NCBI GenBank assembly: GCA_002633005.1
Contig: NMRA01000188.1
Coordinates: 418,921 to 482,920 of the forward strand
DNA from: Phoronis australis
Lineage: Eukaryota > Phoronida > Phoronidae
DNA: 64,000 nucleotides
Direction of reading: 5' to 3'
Positions 11,942-22,200 of this stretch are shown here, piece by piece. A program made the position numbers and the translations under genes. Under the pieces are notes generated by a model, which searched no databases, had not been told where the DNA came from, and was given only the letters and a program-made list of their open reading frames with translations. Within the stretch, counting starts at the first letter, position 1. Each line of letters starts with the position of its first letter.

Positions 11942-13675
11942 TTGTTTCATTCTCAAGTCATTTTATATTGGTCTTTCATCCTCAAGGCATTATCATACTT
12001 TAACTTTGGCCCAAGGTTCATTGAAACGATCAAAACACTCTACAACAAATCTTTTCTTTGTGTTCTCCAACATGGATTTTTCTTTGAATGTTTTGAAATG
12101 GGGAGAGGCTGTCGTCAAGGAGACCCCATATCTCCTTACCTTTTTATTATGTGTAGAAATATTGGGTAATTTAATTTGTCGGGATGGTGGCATCACTGGG
12201 GTCAAGATAGGTGTTTCTGAGTTTAAATTGATCCAGTACGCTGACGACACTTGTTTAATTTTGGACGGTTCTGAGTTATCTCTTAGATCATCTTTGAATT
12301 CATTTGACTAATTTGCGAAATTTTCTGGTTTGAAGCCAAACATCGAGAAAACAAGATGTGTTTGGATTGGCTCAAAAAAGACTCTCACGAAAAATTTTGT
12401 GTCAATGAGAACCTGTTATGGACCAACAAACCTTTCATATTTTTGGGAATAAACTTCTCCACTGATTATAATACAATGCCGAGTATTAACTACAGTTGCA
12501 GGTTTTTGGAAATTATGAAAATGATGGGCTCTTAGTCAAGACGAATTCTTACTGTTTTAGGTAAAATAACCGTGGTTAAGACACTTTTATTGCCCAAGAT
12601 TGTTCATTTGCTTCAATCCCTCCCTAGCCCCTCCACTGACATGACTCAAGAATTAGAGCGAGATACTTTGGCTTCATTTGGAATGGGAAGAATGACAGAG
12701 TTAGCCGAAAAGAAATTGTACAGAATCAGGATCATGGTGGTCTAAAATGGTTCGTGTATTAGTTATGGGGTAGGTACTTCTTGGATCCTTATAACATCTT
12801 CTAACCATGTAATAAGGGTTAACAACGCGTGAGAGAAGGACTTTAATGCTGAAGGTTCTTTTTATGTCATACGAACAACTTTGTAACAGTTATTATAACT
12901 TTCAACCTCCAATACTAGAATTCTATGGATTAAGAAGTGCAAACTTTGCAGCGTAGAGGGGTCTTAAGAATAGACAAGACAATATCTTATTACCAAATTT
13001 CCCAAGTAATATGTATAAAATTTTACATAATAAATCACAAGCGGTAAATATTTATGACACCTTGGTACAGTCAGTTCAGACAGCTAGTAAGTATAAAAAC
13101 AAGTGGTCATCTGAGATAGATATAAACGGTGTTATAAATAATATAAATTTTAGTGACTCTGATACATGGTGGAGAAAAGTAAATAAACTCCCCTTCAATT
13201 ATACAAAAGATACAAAATTGCGTTAGTTTCATTACCGCTTAATTCACAGAATATTGCCAACTAATAGTTATTTACATAAAATTAAAATAAAAACAAGTGA
13301 TTTATGCTCTTTCTGTGGTGAATACAGTGAAACTTTTCTCCATCTGTTTTGGGAATGTCGTCTTGTCTCCGGTTTCTGGCTCCTGTTTGCTGATTGGTTA
13401 AAACAAACATATCATGTAAATTTTCATGTAGACAAGATAGCAGTGTTTTTTGGTTTTTTGGGAAACATTCAGTCGGAAAAATGTAATATTAATTTGTTGA
13501 TCATGCTAGCAAAAAATCACATATTTAGTCAAAAGTTTGTTAAAAAAATCTTAATATCGAATTGTTCATTAACTTTATTAAATTACATCCTGAAGGAAAT
13601 ACGGTACTTGTTGAGTAATGATTTAATGTTATTTAAACGATGTATAGTATATTGTTTTTATGACTTGTAATTATC
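11942..13675 (+). pseudogene. L1-Tx1-type LINE, 5'-truncated and degraded
   Basis: Several frames together give a non-LTR retrotransposon reverse transcriptase. A segment with GRGCRQGDPISPYLF (RT domain, about 12105-12160) is followed in another frame by IQYADDTCLIL (catalytic YADD box, 12230-12265). A degenerate thumb region follows. At 13254-13670 there is the C-terminal zinc-knuckle region SDLCSFCGEYSETFLHLFWE, ending in a stop. The same C-terminal motif (SDLCSFCNKAPETLSHLFWE) occurs in the minus-strand LINE at 40761-43570, so both belong to one clade. At least three frame breaks and internal stops make it dead. The 5' end, including the endonuclease, is missing. The element sits between two satellite blocks. 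Confidence 0.85.
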
Positions 13676-13704
13676 ATGCTAGAACAAAATGAAAATATAA
13701 AAAA

Positions 13705-14120
13705 GGATTCTATAGGAAATTTAATAACGTGTTCAGTAGGATTCTATAGGAAGTTCAATAGGCTTCTATGAAGCAATTAACACATTTGTATTAAGAACAA
13801 ACCTGAATATTAAAATTTACAAAAATTAATGACTCAGAAGAGCTGAAAGTAGATAAAAACAAATCGATATCTTACTATGTACTCTTAGGCTATTTGTTTG
13901 TTAAAATGTTTAGAAATCAGATTTCTGAAAAATTTTCATACGATTTTTTCTATAGGAAATCTTGATCCTATAATAATCCAATAGGAAATGATATTCCTAT
14001 AGGAAATCTTGATCCTATAGGAATCCTATAGGAAATCAGTATTCCTATAGGAATTGCTATAGGATCCTATAGGAATTGCTATAGGATCCTATGTGAATTC
14101 CTATAGGTTCCTACTGAATA
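13705..14120. repeat. Palindromic TCCTATAGGA satellite, block 3
   Basis: Two sub-blocks, 13705-13770 and 13945-14120, are separated by unrelated AT-rich sequence. Units such as GATCCTATAGGAATCCTATA are the same family as blocks 1 and 2. The left sub-block starts immediately after the LINE's 3' end. Confidence 0.8.
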
Positions 14121-14150
14121 TTTTCGTATGGGTATGTTGGTGTTGTTATT

Positions 14151-14357
14151 TTGAGGAAGGAAGTTGACGAATTCTGTCATCTATGGAAAACACAAAAGAT
14201 GCGGCGATTCAGGAATATGTACTTGAATAATGGGAGGCCATTTTTGATGTACGCTCTTCCTGAAACGTATGGGGCTATAAACGAACACGAAATTTTAGCC
14301 TGGCACCAGGAGTGTACCTTTAAGCGTGACTCTTACTGCGCTGACGACTTCTATTAG
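14151..14357 (+). pseudogene. Fragment of an integrase-core (DDE) domain protein, C-terminal part
   Basis: A 68-codon open frame contains the pattern FCHLWKTQKMRRF, then NGRPFLMYALPETYG, then a C-x(n)-C-ADDFY tail. From memory this resembles the C-terminal half of animal 'integrase core domain' proteins, where W..H.IR is followed by G.P..mY..P..yG and a conserved D-x-Y ending. The N-terminal catalytic DDE part is absent, so this would be a transposon-derived fragment. The assignment rests on pattern recall only. Confidence 0.35.
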
Positions 14358-14359
14358 TA

Positions 14360-15910
14360 GATAGCATAACACGGATTAGAAACGTCCAGCGACGCTATAC
14401 ACAGGCTGCAGGCTTGTACATCCAGTGTAGAGACATCATTGCAGGTCCACTGTATATTGTATTTTATATGTATGCTACTATGATGGTGTGTCGTATTTCG
14501 TCGCATTTAGGCGCATGGGCCTCTATTCGAAGGCATAAAGTTTCAAAAAGTGAGCCTAACAAAATGTCTAAACCGAGTGACAATCCCTTTTCGTTGTCTC
14601 GACTCTTCTCTCGTGACGATTTTTTATTGCTCAAGACGAATTCAAAAAAGGTAGTTAAGATCCCACACTGTGTGTTTATAAATAAAATTGACATACCTGA
14701 TGTGAATGTCTGCAGTGAAATGTAAATAGGAATTATTGAGTATTTATTTAGAAAAATAAAACTCTAATTAAAATGTACTACCTTTACATCACTCAATTCA
14801 AACAAGTCTCATAAATTATTAATAGTGTCGTACTGGCAACTGTCAACAACGTGGTTACAACACTTCTTGATTTTGGCTAGAATTTTCTAGTTGCCAGTCA
14901 GCAAATGAACCCTACCAACTCTTGAGTGGTCACATTCATTAAACAAGTGAAACAGAATGTGAATAAACCAGTTGGGCCGACTCGATGGCAGGGACAATCC
15001 CTGAGGAAATTGTTTTTGTTAATATTTATTAAATATACAGCATTAAGTACGTAATAATAGTTTCGACTTGGATTTTGCATTTTGAAAACAGACTCCAGGC
15101 CATGATGCTTAGACGTTGGCAATTTTCAATGGTGTTGAAAACACTTACGATTTGAGTGGAAAATGTCCTCTTGGCGTGTTCGTGTTAATTCCTGGTTTTC
15201 ACAGTTACTGGGCTCTGGTAAAACGCAATGGTTCTTTAACCTCTAATTCTCTAACTCAGTTTCAATTTGGTTTCTGTTTGATGTAACGAATTACTGAAAA
15301 GTATCAGTTCTCAGAGGCCGCTCAAGGGAATAACAAGTAAAGGTGAAAACCAAAATTCGCCACTTCTACTGTTCTTTTCCAAGGCTTGTGTATTGAATAG
15401 AGTAATTCAATGCTGTTTTCTGTAGACATGCATTTTTTAAATTAAATGACAGTGTTCATCATGTTCTCACAATTCGCCAGTATTTCAAACAACTCAAAGT
15501 GCCATGGACCGCGAAAACTCATAAAAATATGTTTTAAACAATTCTTGACAAAACTACTTTCTTACAAACTTTATACACTTTCCCTTGTGAGGAAATTTCC
15601 AGAAAAATTACACAATTCACGGTTTTTGAAAATAGTGTGAAGAAAAAACTTTGAGGTAAGCACAGAGTACCTCTAATCTCCCTCCCACTTATGATAAATG
15701 CTCGCATGCGTTCACAGTCATCCGACTAACAGCTGACTCGGTGACAAGATATGGAAGACCTACAGTGCTGTGGAGTGAATACCTTGCCATCCAATGTGCT
15801 TTGTACCACGTGACGTGATGGAGCTAATGATTGTGTTCTATTAATGTTACCCACTTTGGAACGTCTGACTTGGATCTGTCGAGCGGCTATTAGCTTCTTA
15901 CCATCTGGAC
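14360..15910. other. Intergenic; short exact inverted repeat
   Basis: No gene recognised in about 1.55 kb. ACTGGCAACT near 14831 and AGTTGCCAGT near 14889 form an exact inverted pair enclosing about 50 bp, possibly a tiny MITE. The remaining open frames, including a 103-codon one at 14414-14725, have no recognisable domain. Confidence 0.45.
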
Positions 15911-15914
15911 ACTT

Positions 15915-16920
15915 CTTCATGTTTCTTGCGATTACTATGCCTGGACATAACTGTGCCATATATGTGCTTTGTGCCTGCGTCTGTGATCATTCATGATTGG
16001 AACATTTCTGGGGATTTGATCATATACCTGATTTGAACTATTACCTATGGAAACTATACGTCTGAGGACGGTGCTTCGTTAAACAACCGCAGGGATTTAC
16101 AAGATACGACGAGACAAGAGGGCTGACAGTGGGAGGGTGAGCAAGAAAAGAGGACCTTTTTATCTAAACTAATCAACTCAGATATAGGAAGAAAAGAAGG
16201 AAAGGCGTGCAACTGAAAGTAAATAAAAGAAGCATTTATTTGGGCACAGAGTATTATCGCTGGGAATCTTTCCGAAGTGAACTATCTGAGTGAGGAAAGT
16301 GTGCTTAAGAAGATTTAGGTGGTCAAACCTGGTGATAGATTGAATGTAATTATTCATTATCAGAATGTAAAGTCACGTCACCTTGTCATGATAAATAACT
16401 CCAATAGTGAAAGATTGCAACACCAGTGGCCAGATGTAATGTTGTTTACCAATTCACATGTCATTTGGACGAATGTCTTCGTCCTCATTCTCGTGAACAG
16501 CGTTACATATCGAATATACGGTGTGTTCCCTCTCCCAACAGTTGTCCATGCACTTGCAGGGCGGATCTGTTCAAGATCATTTTTTACATCAACATGGCCG
16601 AAAAATAACTGGGCAAGAAATATTAAAGAATACCATTATTCGTTATGTTGAAAATGACACGCATTTTGGAAACCCTGTTGATCAGTCACGAAAAACATGC
16701 GCGGAACGAGAATGTCATAGATGTGTAGAGCACGCTGGCCCTCTTCCTTTAGGCTTGTGAGCTTCCAAGCGTGTTCTATAGTCACACTCTCTGCTTGCCC
16801 CTTTTCGTGGTGTCACCGTGTATTTTACTGATTATTTCGCTTCGTATTATGTTCATTTAACTCACTGCCTGATGATGAGACATGCGGTCTCAAAATATAG
16901 CTAGTGTTTTAATTAGTTTG
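15915..16920 (+). pseudogene. Penelope-like element relic, 3' part with GIY-YIG endonuclease
   Basis: Split over three frames. VVKPGDRLNVIIHYQN (from about 16319) resembles the conserved linker after the Penelope RT. CNVVYQFTCHLDEC (from about 16431) and then CSLSQQLSMHLQGG and HGRKITGQEILKNT (16521-16640) resemble the GIY-YIG endonuclease. Downstream, CTGATGATGAGACATGCGG (about 16870) resembles the conserved 3'-end box of these elements. Frameshifts and an in-frame stop before VVKPGD (16317-16319) make it inactive. The RT itself is missing. The matching relic lies at 56725-57740. Confidence 0.75.
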
Positions 16921-17604
16921 TTTGTTATGTCTCTCATTGTTTTGGTACATAGCTGCACACCTGATGAAAGGAGATTGCTTCGACACTACGAGCGAATCTG
17001 TATTAGCTGTCAAACAAGAAGTCCAGTCTTGTCTTTAACTAAGTTTGTGTTAACGAAGGGCTGCTACAGAACTATACATGCATAAATATACAAAGCCTGA
17101 CACATACATAGCTACGCAGATAAATATGCGATTAGTTTTCCGTAAGTTACGAGAACACCTCTGTTCATAAAATTTTCATTAATAATTGCAAAACAAACAT
17201 TTAGGAATTTTAATGATTTTGCACACAAAATGTCGTTTTGGAAAACTCCTAGCGTACATATTGGCTGATAGGTTGTCGAAATTAGGTGCAGATTTTCGTT
17301 CACAATCTAAATTACGTCAGTGTTTACATGGCAACTTTGTATCAACTAAAAATGACAAAATGAGAATGAAACAATGAAGTTAAGCTTCATTTCATAACTA
17401 CAACACTAAGTCAAGCGGATAACCGAAAATCCACAGCTCATAGACAAACTCTCGCATAATCTCAGTGTCACAAACTCTAACACTAGAATGCCGAGGTCAA
17501 GCGCGGCACTTGTCGTTACAATCCTTCTACAGGTTTATGGTGTCAACTAAAACTGAACATGGTGTTACCGAATGAACCTGGAGGTCGAAATTGATGCAAA
17601 ACCA

Positions 17605-17857
17605 TGTGCGCACCCATCCTAATACATGTATATAGGGGGGCTCGAATTCTTGACAATGGGGAAGTTTTACTGACAAAATAAACGGAGGACTAAGAAAAGA
17701 AAACGGGATAACAAATAAATTGCACATTCGCGCTTTATAATAGACTGTTGTCTCGTTTACTAGGACTTTTTGTTTCACTGAGGCGGACTTTTATGCCCAG
17801 TTCGCTAAATGGAGGGAGCATTTAAGCCCCCCCTCCCCTGGATGCGCGCATAAAAAC
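17605..17857. mobile_element. MITE present in duplication A, absent from C
   Basis: About 250 bp flanked by imperfect inverted ends ATGTGCGCACCCATCC (left) and GGATGCGCGCAT (right). The collinear position in copy C (about 59700) runs straight through without it, which supports a discrete insertion. Its right half (GAGGCG...TTCGCTAAATGG, 17779-17812) recurs at 29456-29488. Confidence 0.65.
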
Positions 17858-18423
17858 ACATCGTTTGTTGGTGACATGATGTGGTTATTTAGGACCTGGC
17901 CGACTCACTTCGGAAGTACTGAACGTCATAACTGAGAAACGGCTGATCGGATTCAAACTTCCAGATATCATACTTTAGCCACTGTACTTCAAAGAGTTTT
18001 TAGGAATTTCCTTTAAATGTTATGCTATTGATACCGTTGCTTTGCTATAAATGCATCTTTCTTTTTCTGTTTAATTCTACCAAAATATGCCCAATTAATG
18101 GCTGGTTGGCATAAAGTAATAAACTTAACTTTCACGGGTTTTCTAATTTCAGAAAATATATATTTATAAATATTACCGACAGATATTTGGCAAAATACAC
18201 GGACTTGTCTATAAGGTTAAACGTTACCTTAAACACTGTGGTTATACAGTCAAAAGGCAAGCCTGATTCCGCCTTCAAATTAACTGACAAATTAATCCTA
18301 GTTAATATCATGTTGGCTTGATTTGAATGGTTATTCCGAGCTAATCTGCGGCGGGATATAATCTAAACTTTTTAATTTTTGTCAGTAGCAAGCGCAGCCC
18401 TTTGCGGCAAATTTACGAATACA

Positions 18424-19402
18424 TTAGCTTGCTAAGTCTTCTAAGTAGCAAGTGCTGCAGCGGAAAATTTCACATCGCCAGTTGTAAATAAAGAAGTTGA
18501 TGAGACTGCCACACGTCATTATCCAGTAAGCTATGAATAGGGCCACTCTCATCTGGGCGCTGTACTCCTTGTGTGGGTCGTAGCCACCTTTCAGTATCAC
18601 TTGTATTACCAACACTGGAATGTAACACAAATCCGCCGATGAGCAGAGGACTAGTGACAAAGTGTTTCAGTTTTTGTTGACTGCACATCAACTCGTGTTT
18701 TATAACCTCCTCCGAATACGCCAGCGTTGATGGGAACTGGTGCCACAAATGACCCGTTGGTGACGAGTGACAATCTTGCGCACTTTCCAGAAGCACACGA
18801 ACATGATTATCAGTGGAATTCCTATTTCTGCCGAAGTGCCTGTTACTTGAGTGGTATTACCAGGTTGATAAGACGAAGCGCATGATTTCACGGGTGACAC
18901 ATAGGTGTAAGTTCTCCACCCGGTGGGTGGCTGGATACAAGCCAACGCTATTGAGACAAACTGAACAAATATCAAACCAATTTGTTTTCTTTTGTCATGA
19001 AGAGTATGTAACGAATACCCTCTGTTATTCTGAAGAATCGGTCCAGAGTGGTCATGGCAAGAGTTGTAATGGATAAGTAGAACGCCAAAGTTTTTACAGT
19101 GCCGATGAATGTGCACAATGCGTCGCCGTACCGCCTTATTCCGTGAAAGAAACTAAACCGATGGCTAAATCGGTAGAACTTATCTCCAACATGAAGATAT
19201 CGCCAAATGCTTGGAGGTTGCTAACTGAATAAAAACTGAAACGGATTGACAATGAGTACAAAATAAACTGATGCTGGCAATGACGGTGACGTAAAGCCAT
19301 CCGAGCTGCTGGTCGCAAGGACAACTACTGACGTTCGAGTTGTGTTATGGTTTAGCCAGAAATCGAACTGCTCATTTTCACCGTCCATCGACATTGTGTC
19401 TG
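18424..19402 (-). pseudogene. GPCR copy A, class A receptor pseudogene
   Basis: Clear homologue of the intact receptor at 61053-62081 but broken in many places. The N-terminus (MSMDGENEQFDFWLNHNTTR, 19394-19335) reads in one frame and runs into a shift at the VCPC motif. TM1-TM2 is partly deleted and shifted near 19140-19330. The TM3/LDR segment, the TM4-TM5 loop (GWRTYTYVSPVKSC) and the segment through TM7 lie in separate frames. The last frame still shows the TM7 NFFIYNWRCE sequence (about 18500-18470). It is a dead paralogue and can serve as a neutral reference for copies B and C. Confidence 0.9.
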
Positions 19403-19569
19403 CCAGCTTGAATCTGTATGCTTCAGCCGACCACGCACCTTCTGGCCACGCCAATACTGCTCACGTTCCTCGTAATTTATACCTACTCAGGAAAATATAA
19501 TTGGCGTCACGATATGATTGACACTTTGGGTTACATCAGAGGCAGATGTTTGGTCATCAAACAAGTGGT

Positions 19570-19804
19570 GAAACGCCGAGAAAAACGGCTGTGAATTAAG
19601 TGGGCATCGATTGCAACTTGAGGTCAAAATTCCTTCAGAATGTGCGTTATTATGTTCCAATTTCTGTTGATGTACTAGAAATAAAGCTGACATTTAATGC
19701 ATGTTTAGAAAATATGACATACCTGTTTGTTTACAGCGTAATTATAATCATTTTTGTGAAATTGTGAAGCACAACAGACAACAAATATGACTGCCACGTG
19801 GACG
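19570..19804. other. Unassigned spacer
   Basis: Unique-looking sequence between duplication A and the truncated LINE. No feature recognised. Confidence 0.4.
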
Positions 19805-20278
19805 GAGCCTAGCGTTGATCTCTTGTCTGCTATCCACTATTTTTGTTAACGACCTCCCTACTGTCCTCCACAACAGGGTCCCAGTTTTATACGCTGATGA
19901 CACAGCAATTATGTCCACAGCTGGATCGGTAAAAGAACTCAAAACTTCTCTAAACGATGAGCTAGCCCTTATCCACGACTGGCTGATTCAAAATAAACTC
20001 ACTCTTAACGTTAGTAAAACCAAGTCGATGCTGTTTGGAACCCCGGCCCACCAGAAATTAAAACAACAAAAACTATCCCTTTCTATCAACGGTTCTCCCA
20101 GCGAGAATGTTGACAAGTTTAAGTACTTGGGCCTTACTTTAGATCCCAATCTTAAATTTAATATGCACATAGATCATTGTCACGTTTTTCCCCGTGTGTG
20201 GGTGGGCGCAGGTTGTTACTGACCGGTGCTAATAGCTTTCGGTGCGATGATTGACTGAAGACTGGTTCGAGTTAATCC

Positions 20279-20284
20279 TTTATT
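20279..20284 (-). terminator. Polyadenylation signal of the solo LTR
   Basis: AATAAA on the minus strand, about 100 bp from the U5 terminus of the LTR. Confidence 0.55.
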
Positions 20285-20620
20285 AATCCCGACCGTACGT
20301 TCGCAAGCCTACTCAAACAAAACGTCCGACGTAATGTCTGTTTATGCTCCAGCCAGTGCTGCGAAGCCTTGACTTGTGTTGAATTGTTACACTCGTTGAT
20401 TCTTGATTCAATAACCTGATGTCTCTATAGCTGGCTCTCTATTGACTATCGCTGTAACTGCTGATTCTCTTCACTGCAACTCAACTGTAGTTCTCCTGAT
20501 TAACTTTCTTGAACTGGCTTGATCTCACTTGATCTCCCGACTTGATCTTCTCTTCAATTGACTTGATCTGACTGACTTAATCTTCTTGGACTCAAGTGAC
20601 TAACACAAACCCGTGCTTGT

Positions 20621-20630
20621 GTATTTATAG
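20621..20630 (-). promoter_or_regulatory. TATA box of the solo LTR
   Basis: CTATAAATAC on the minus strand, placed after the U3 repeats and before the LTR's AATAAA. Confidence 0.6.
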
Positions 20631-21890
20631 CCTAATGCATTGTTCTGGAACTTTTCATCAACTCAAGCACATTCTAGAACTTTCCTGAATCTACCCAACT
20701 ATTCTACAAACATATACTAGTCTCTAGAATATTCCAGACTGCATTAATCACTGTCATGCTAGAGTCTTCTAGAAAGTTCCACACTATACTGCAGTAAACA
20801 AATTACATCATCACTGTTCTGACCTAAGTCTTCTAGAAAGTTCCACACTATTTTGTAGTAAACAAATTACATCATCACTACTGAACTCAGTCTACTAGAA
20901 AGTTCCATACTATTCTGTAGTAAACAAATTACATCATCATTGTACTTAACTCAGGGGTCATGCCAATCAAACTGAATAACAAAACAAAACAAAACAATAC
21001 AACTAATAATACTGTCAGACTATATTCTGACAATCATATCACAAAGAAATTATCTAGGAAAATTGGTGTACTTAAACGTCTAGGCAAATTTCTTAATGTC
21101 AGAACTCTTAAGACCCTTTACCATTCTATTATTCAGCCTCATATTGATTATTTTTTACCGGTTTGGGGGCACACTAGTGACACTTTTGTCAGCAAAGTGC
21201 AAGTAATCCAAAATAGAGCCGCCAGGGCTATCCTGGGTACTAAAATTAGGGACACTAGGGTTGACGACTTGTATTCCAAGCTGGGATTAATGAAAATAAG
21301 ACAAAGAAATATATATCTCTCTGCCTGTAGTATGTACAGATGTATTAATGGCTTGGCTCCAGCATATCTCAGCAGTAAATTCAATAGCAGCCAGGCTGTA
21401 TATTCTACACGTTCTTCTGTTGCTGGCAATGTTTATTCTAAAAAATTAAAACCGAGACGGGCAAGAGATCTTTTATCTATGCAGCTGCTATAATATGGAA
21501 TTCTTTTAGCCCAGAAATTAAACGGTCCAATTCAATTACTACCTTTAAAGTAAATATTAAAAAGTGGCTGTAATTTACTTGACCTTTCATACCCTGCCTG
21601 TCTTAATCATGTCATTTTTTCATTGTCGTAAATACTCTCATTGTCTAGAATCATCTCTTAATTCATTTTATCTGTCTTAGTTAAATTTTGACCATTATTT
21701 GTCATTTAGTTATTGTCTTAATTCTCAACCTGTTTTAATTGTATCTTTGTTACGTATATTTCATTGTTGTTTTATTACTTCATTGTATTATATTACTGTT
21801 TTTCTTGTTGAGGGCCCTCTTGGAAAGCAGTGCTACCACTGAAGAGGCCACCCTCATTTTAAATATCACAATAATAAATAAATAAATAAA

Positions 21891-22200
21891 TGCTGTGCTT
21901 GTGTGCCGACCACACATCATTAAAACCATGTGATGAGTGTTTATGTGACTGAACTCTCAGTGTGGTAACAGACTCTCTAACTATATAGACCTATTTGTTA
22001 GTATTCCAATGTTATAGGGACTTACCGTCCCTTCATCAACCAATACATGTGTTATATGAAACCATTGCGTTACTGTCTACACAACAATATTGGCGACGAG
22101 GATAAAGAAGTACTTTCATCGTAATGGTTCAACATTTTCACGTGCCTGTACCGCCAATATTTTGACCGAATGGACTTTGGGATGAGAAAATAGCACTTTC
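21891..22200 (+). mobile_element. LTR retrotransposon remnant: 5' LTR, PBS-like site and start of gag
   Basis: Directly after the LINE's A-rich tail, about 195 bp starts TGCTGTGCTTGTGTGCCG and ends CACAACA (22086). It is followed by TTGGCGACGAGGAT (22090-22103), a sequence commonly found at the primer-binding position of invertebrate Ty3-type elements. A short frame starting MVQHFHVPVPP (22124 on) has the proline-rich look of a gag N-terminus but stops quickly. No 3' LTR is seen. Confidence 0.5.

Larger units (their letters stand above)
15915..19568. repeat. Segmental duplication copy A
   Basis: Collinear with 56725-62275 (copy C), sharing in order the Penelope relic, the TTAACGAAGGGCTGCTACAG segment (17053 and 59230), the 3' flank of the GPCR and the GPCR itself. 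Similarity ends near TCAAACAAGTGGTGAAACGC (19557 and 62257). The GPCR portion and 3' flank also match copy B. Copy A lacks the 1.36-kb insertion found in C at 57829-59190, and carries its own 250-bp insertion at 17605-17857. Confidence 0.85.
20178..21032 (-). mobile_element. Solo LTR (855 bp) with 5-bp TSD ATCAT
   Basis: Starts TGTCACG and ends CTGACA, so it has TG...CA termini with a 5-bp inverted end (TGTCA/TGACA). It is flanked by the direct repeat ATCAT at 20173-20177 and 21033-21037. On the minus strand it has U3-R-U5 anatomy: three tandem units of about 65 bp in U3 (20750-20945; core TCTAGAAAGTTCCACACTAT), a TATA box CTATAAATAC (20630-20621), and an AATAAA signal (20284-20279) about 340 bp downstream. 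No internal gag or pol is present, so it probably formed by LTR-LTR recombination. Confidence 0.85.
19805..21890 (+). mobile_element. CR1/L2-type LINE, 5'-truncated, interrupted by a solo LTR
   Basis: The RT palm with VLYADDTAIM (from about 19883) continues through FKYLGLTLDPNLKFNMHID up to 20172. The reading resumes at 21038 with ITKKLSRKIGVLKRLGKF and runs to LLSMQLL, stop at 21491-21493. The join is in frame once the 855-bp insertion and one TSD copy are discounted. The 3' UTR has a GAGGG...CCCTC stem at 21810-21855 and ends in an (AATA)n-type tail at 21871-21890. A second member of the family lies at 63275-64000 (minus). The 5' half, including the endonuclease, is absent. Confidence 0.85.

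Noticed and set aside
12006-12311. Alternative calls of the LINE RT as a host gene
   Set aside because: QGDP and YADD boxes, frame breaks and a matching minus-strand LINE at 40.8-43.6 kb make it a retroelement.
18813-19076. Plus-strand frames over the GPCR copies
   Set aside because: Antisense shadows of the receptor. Similar shadows occur at the same place in all copies.
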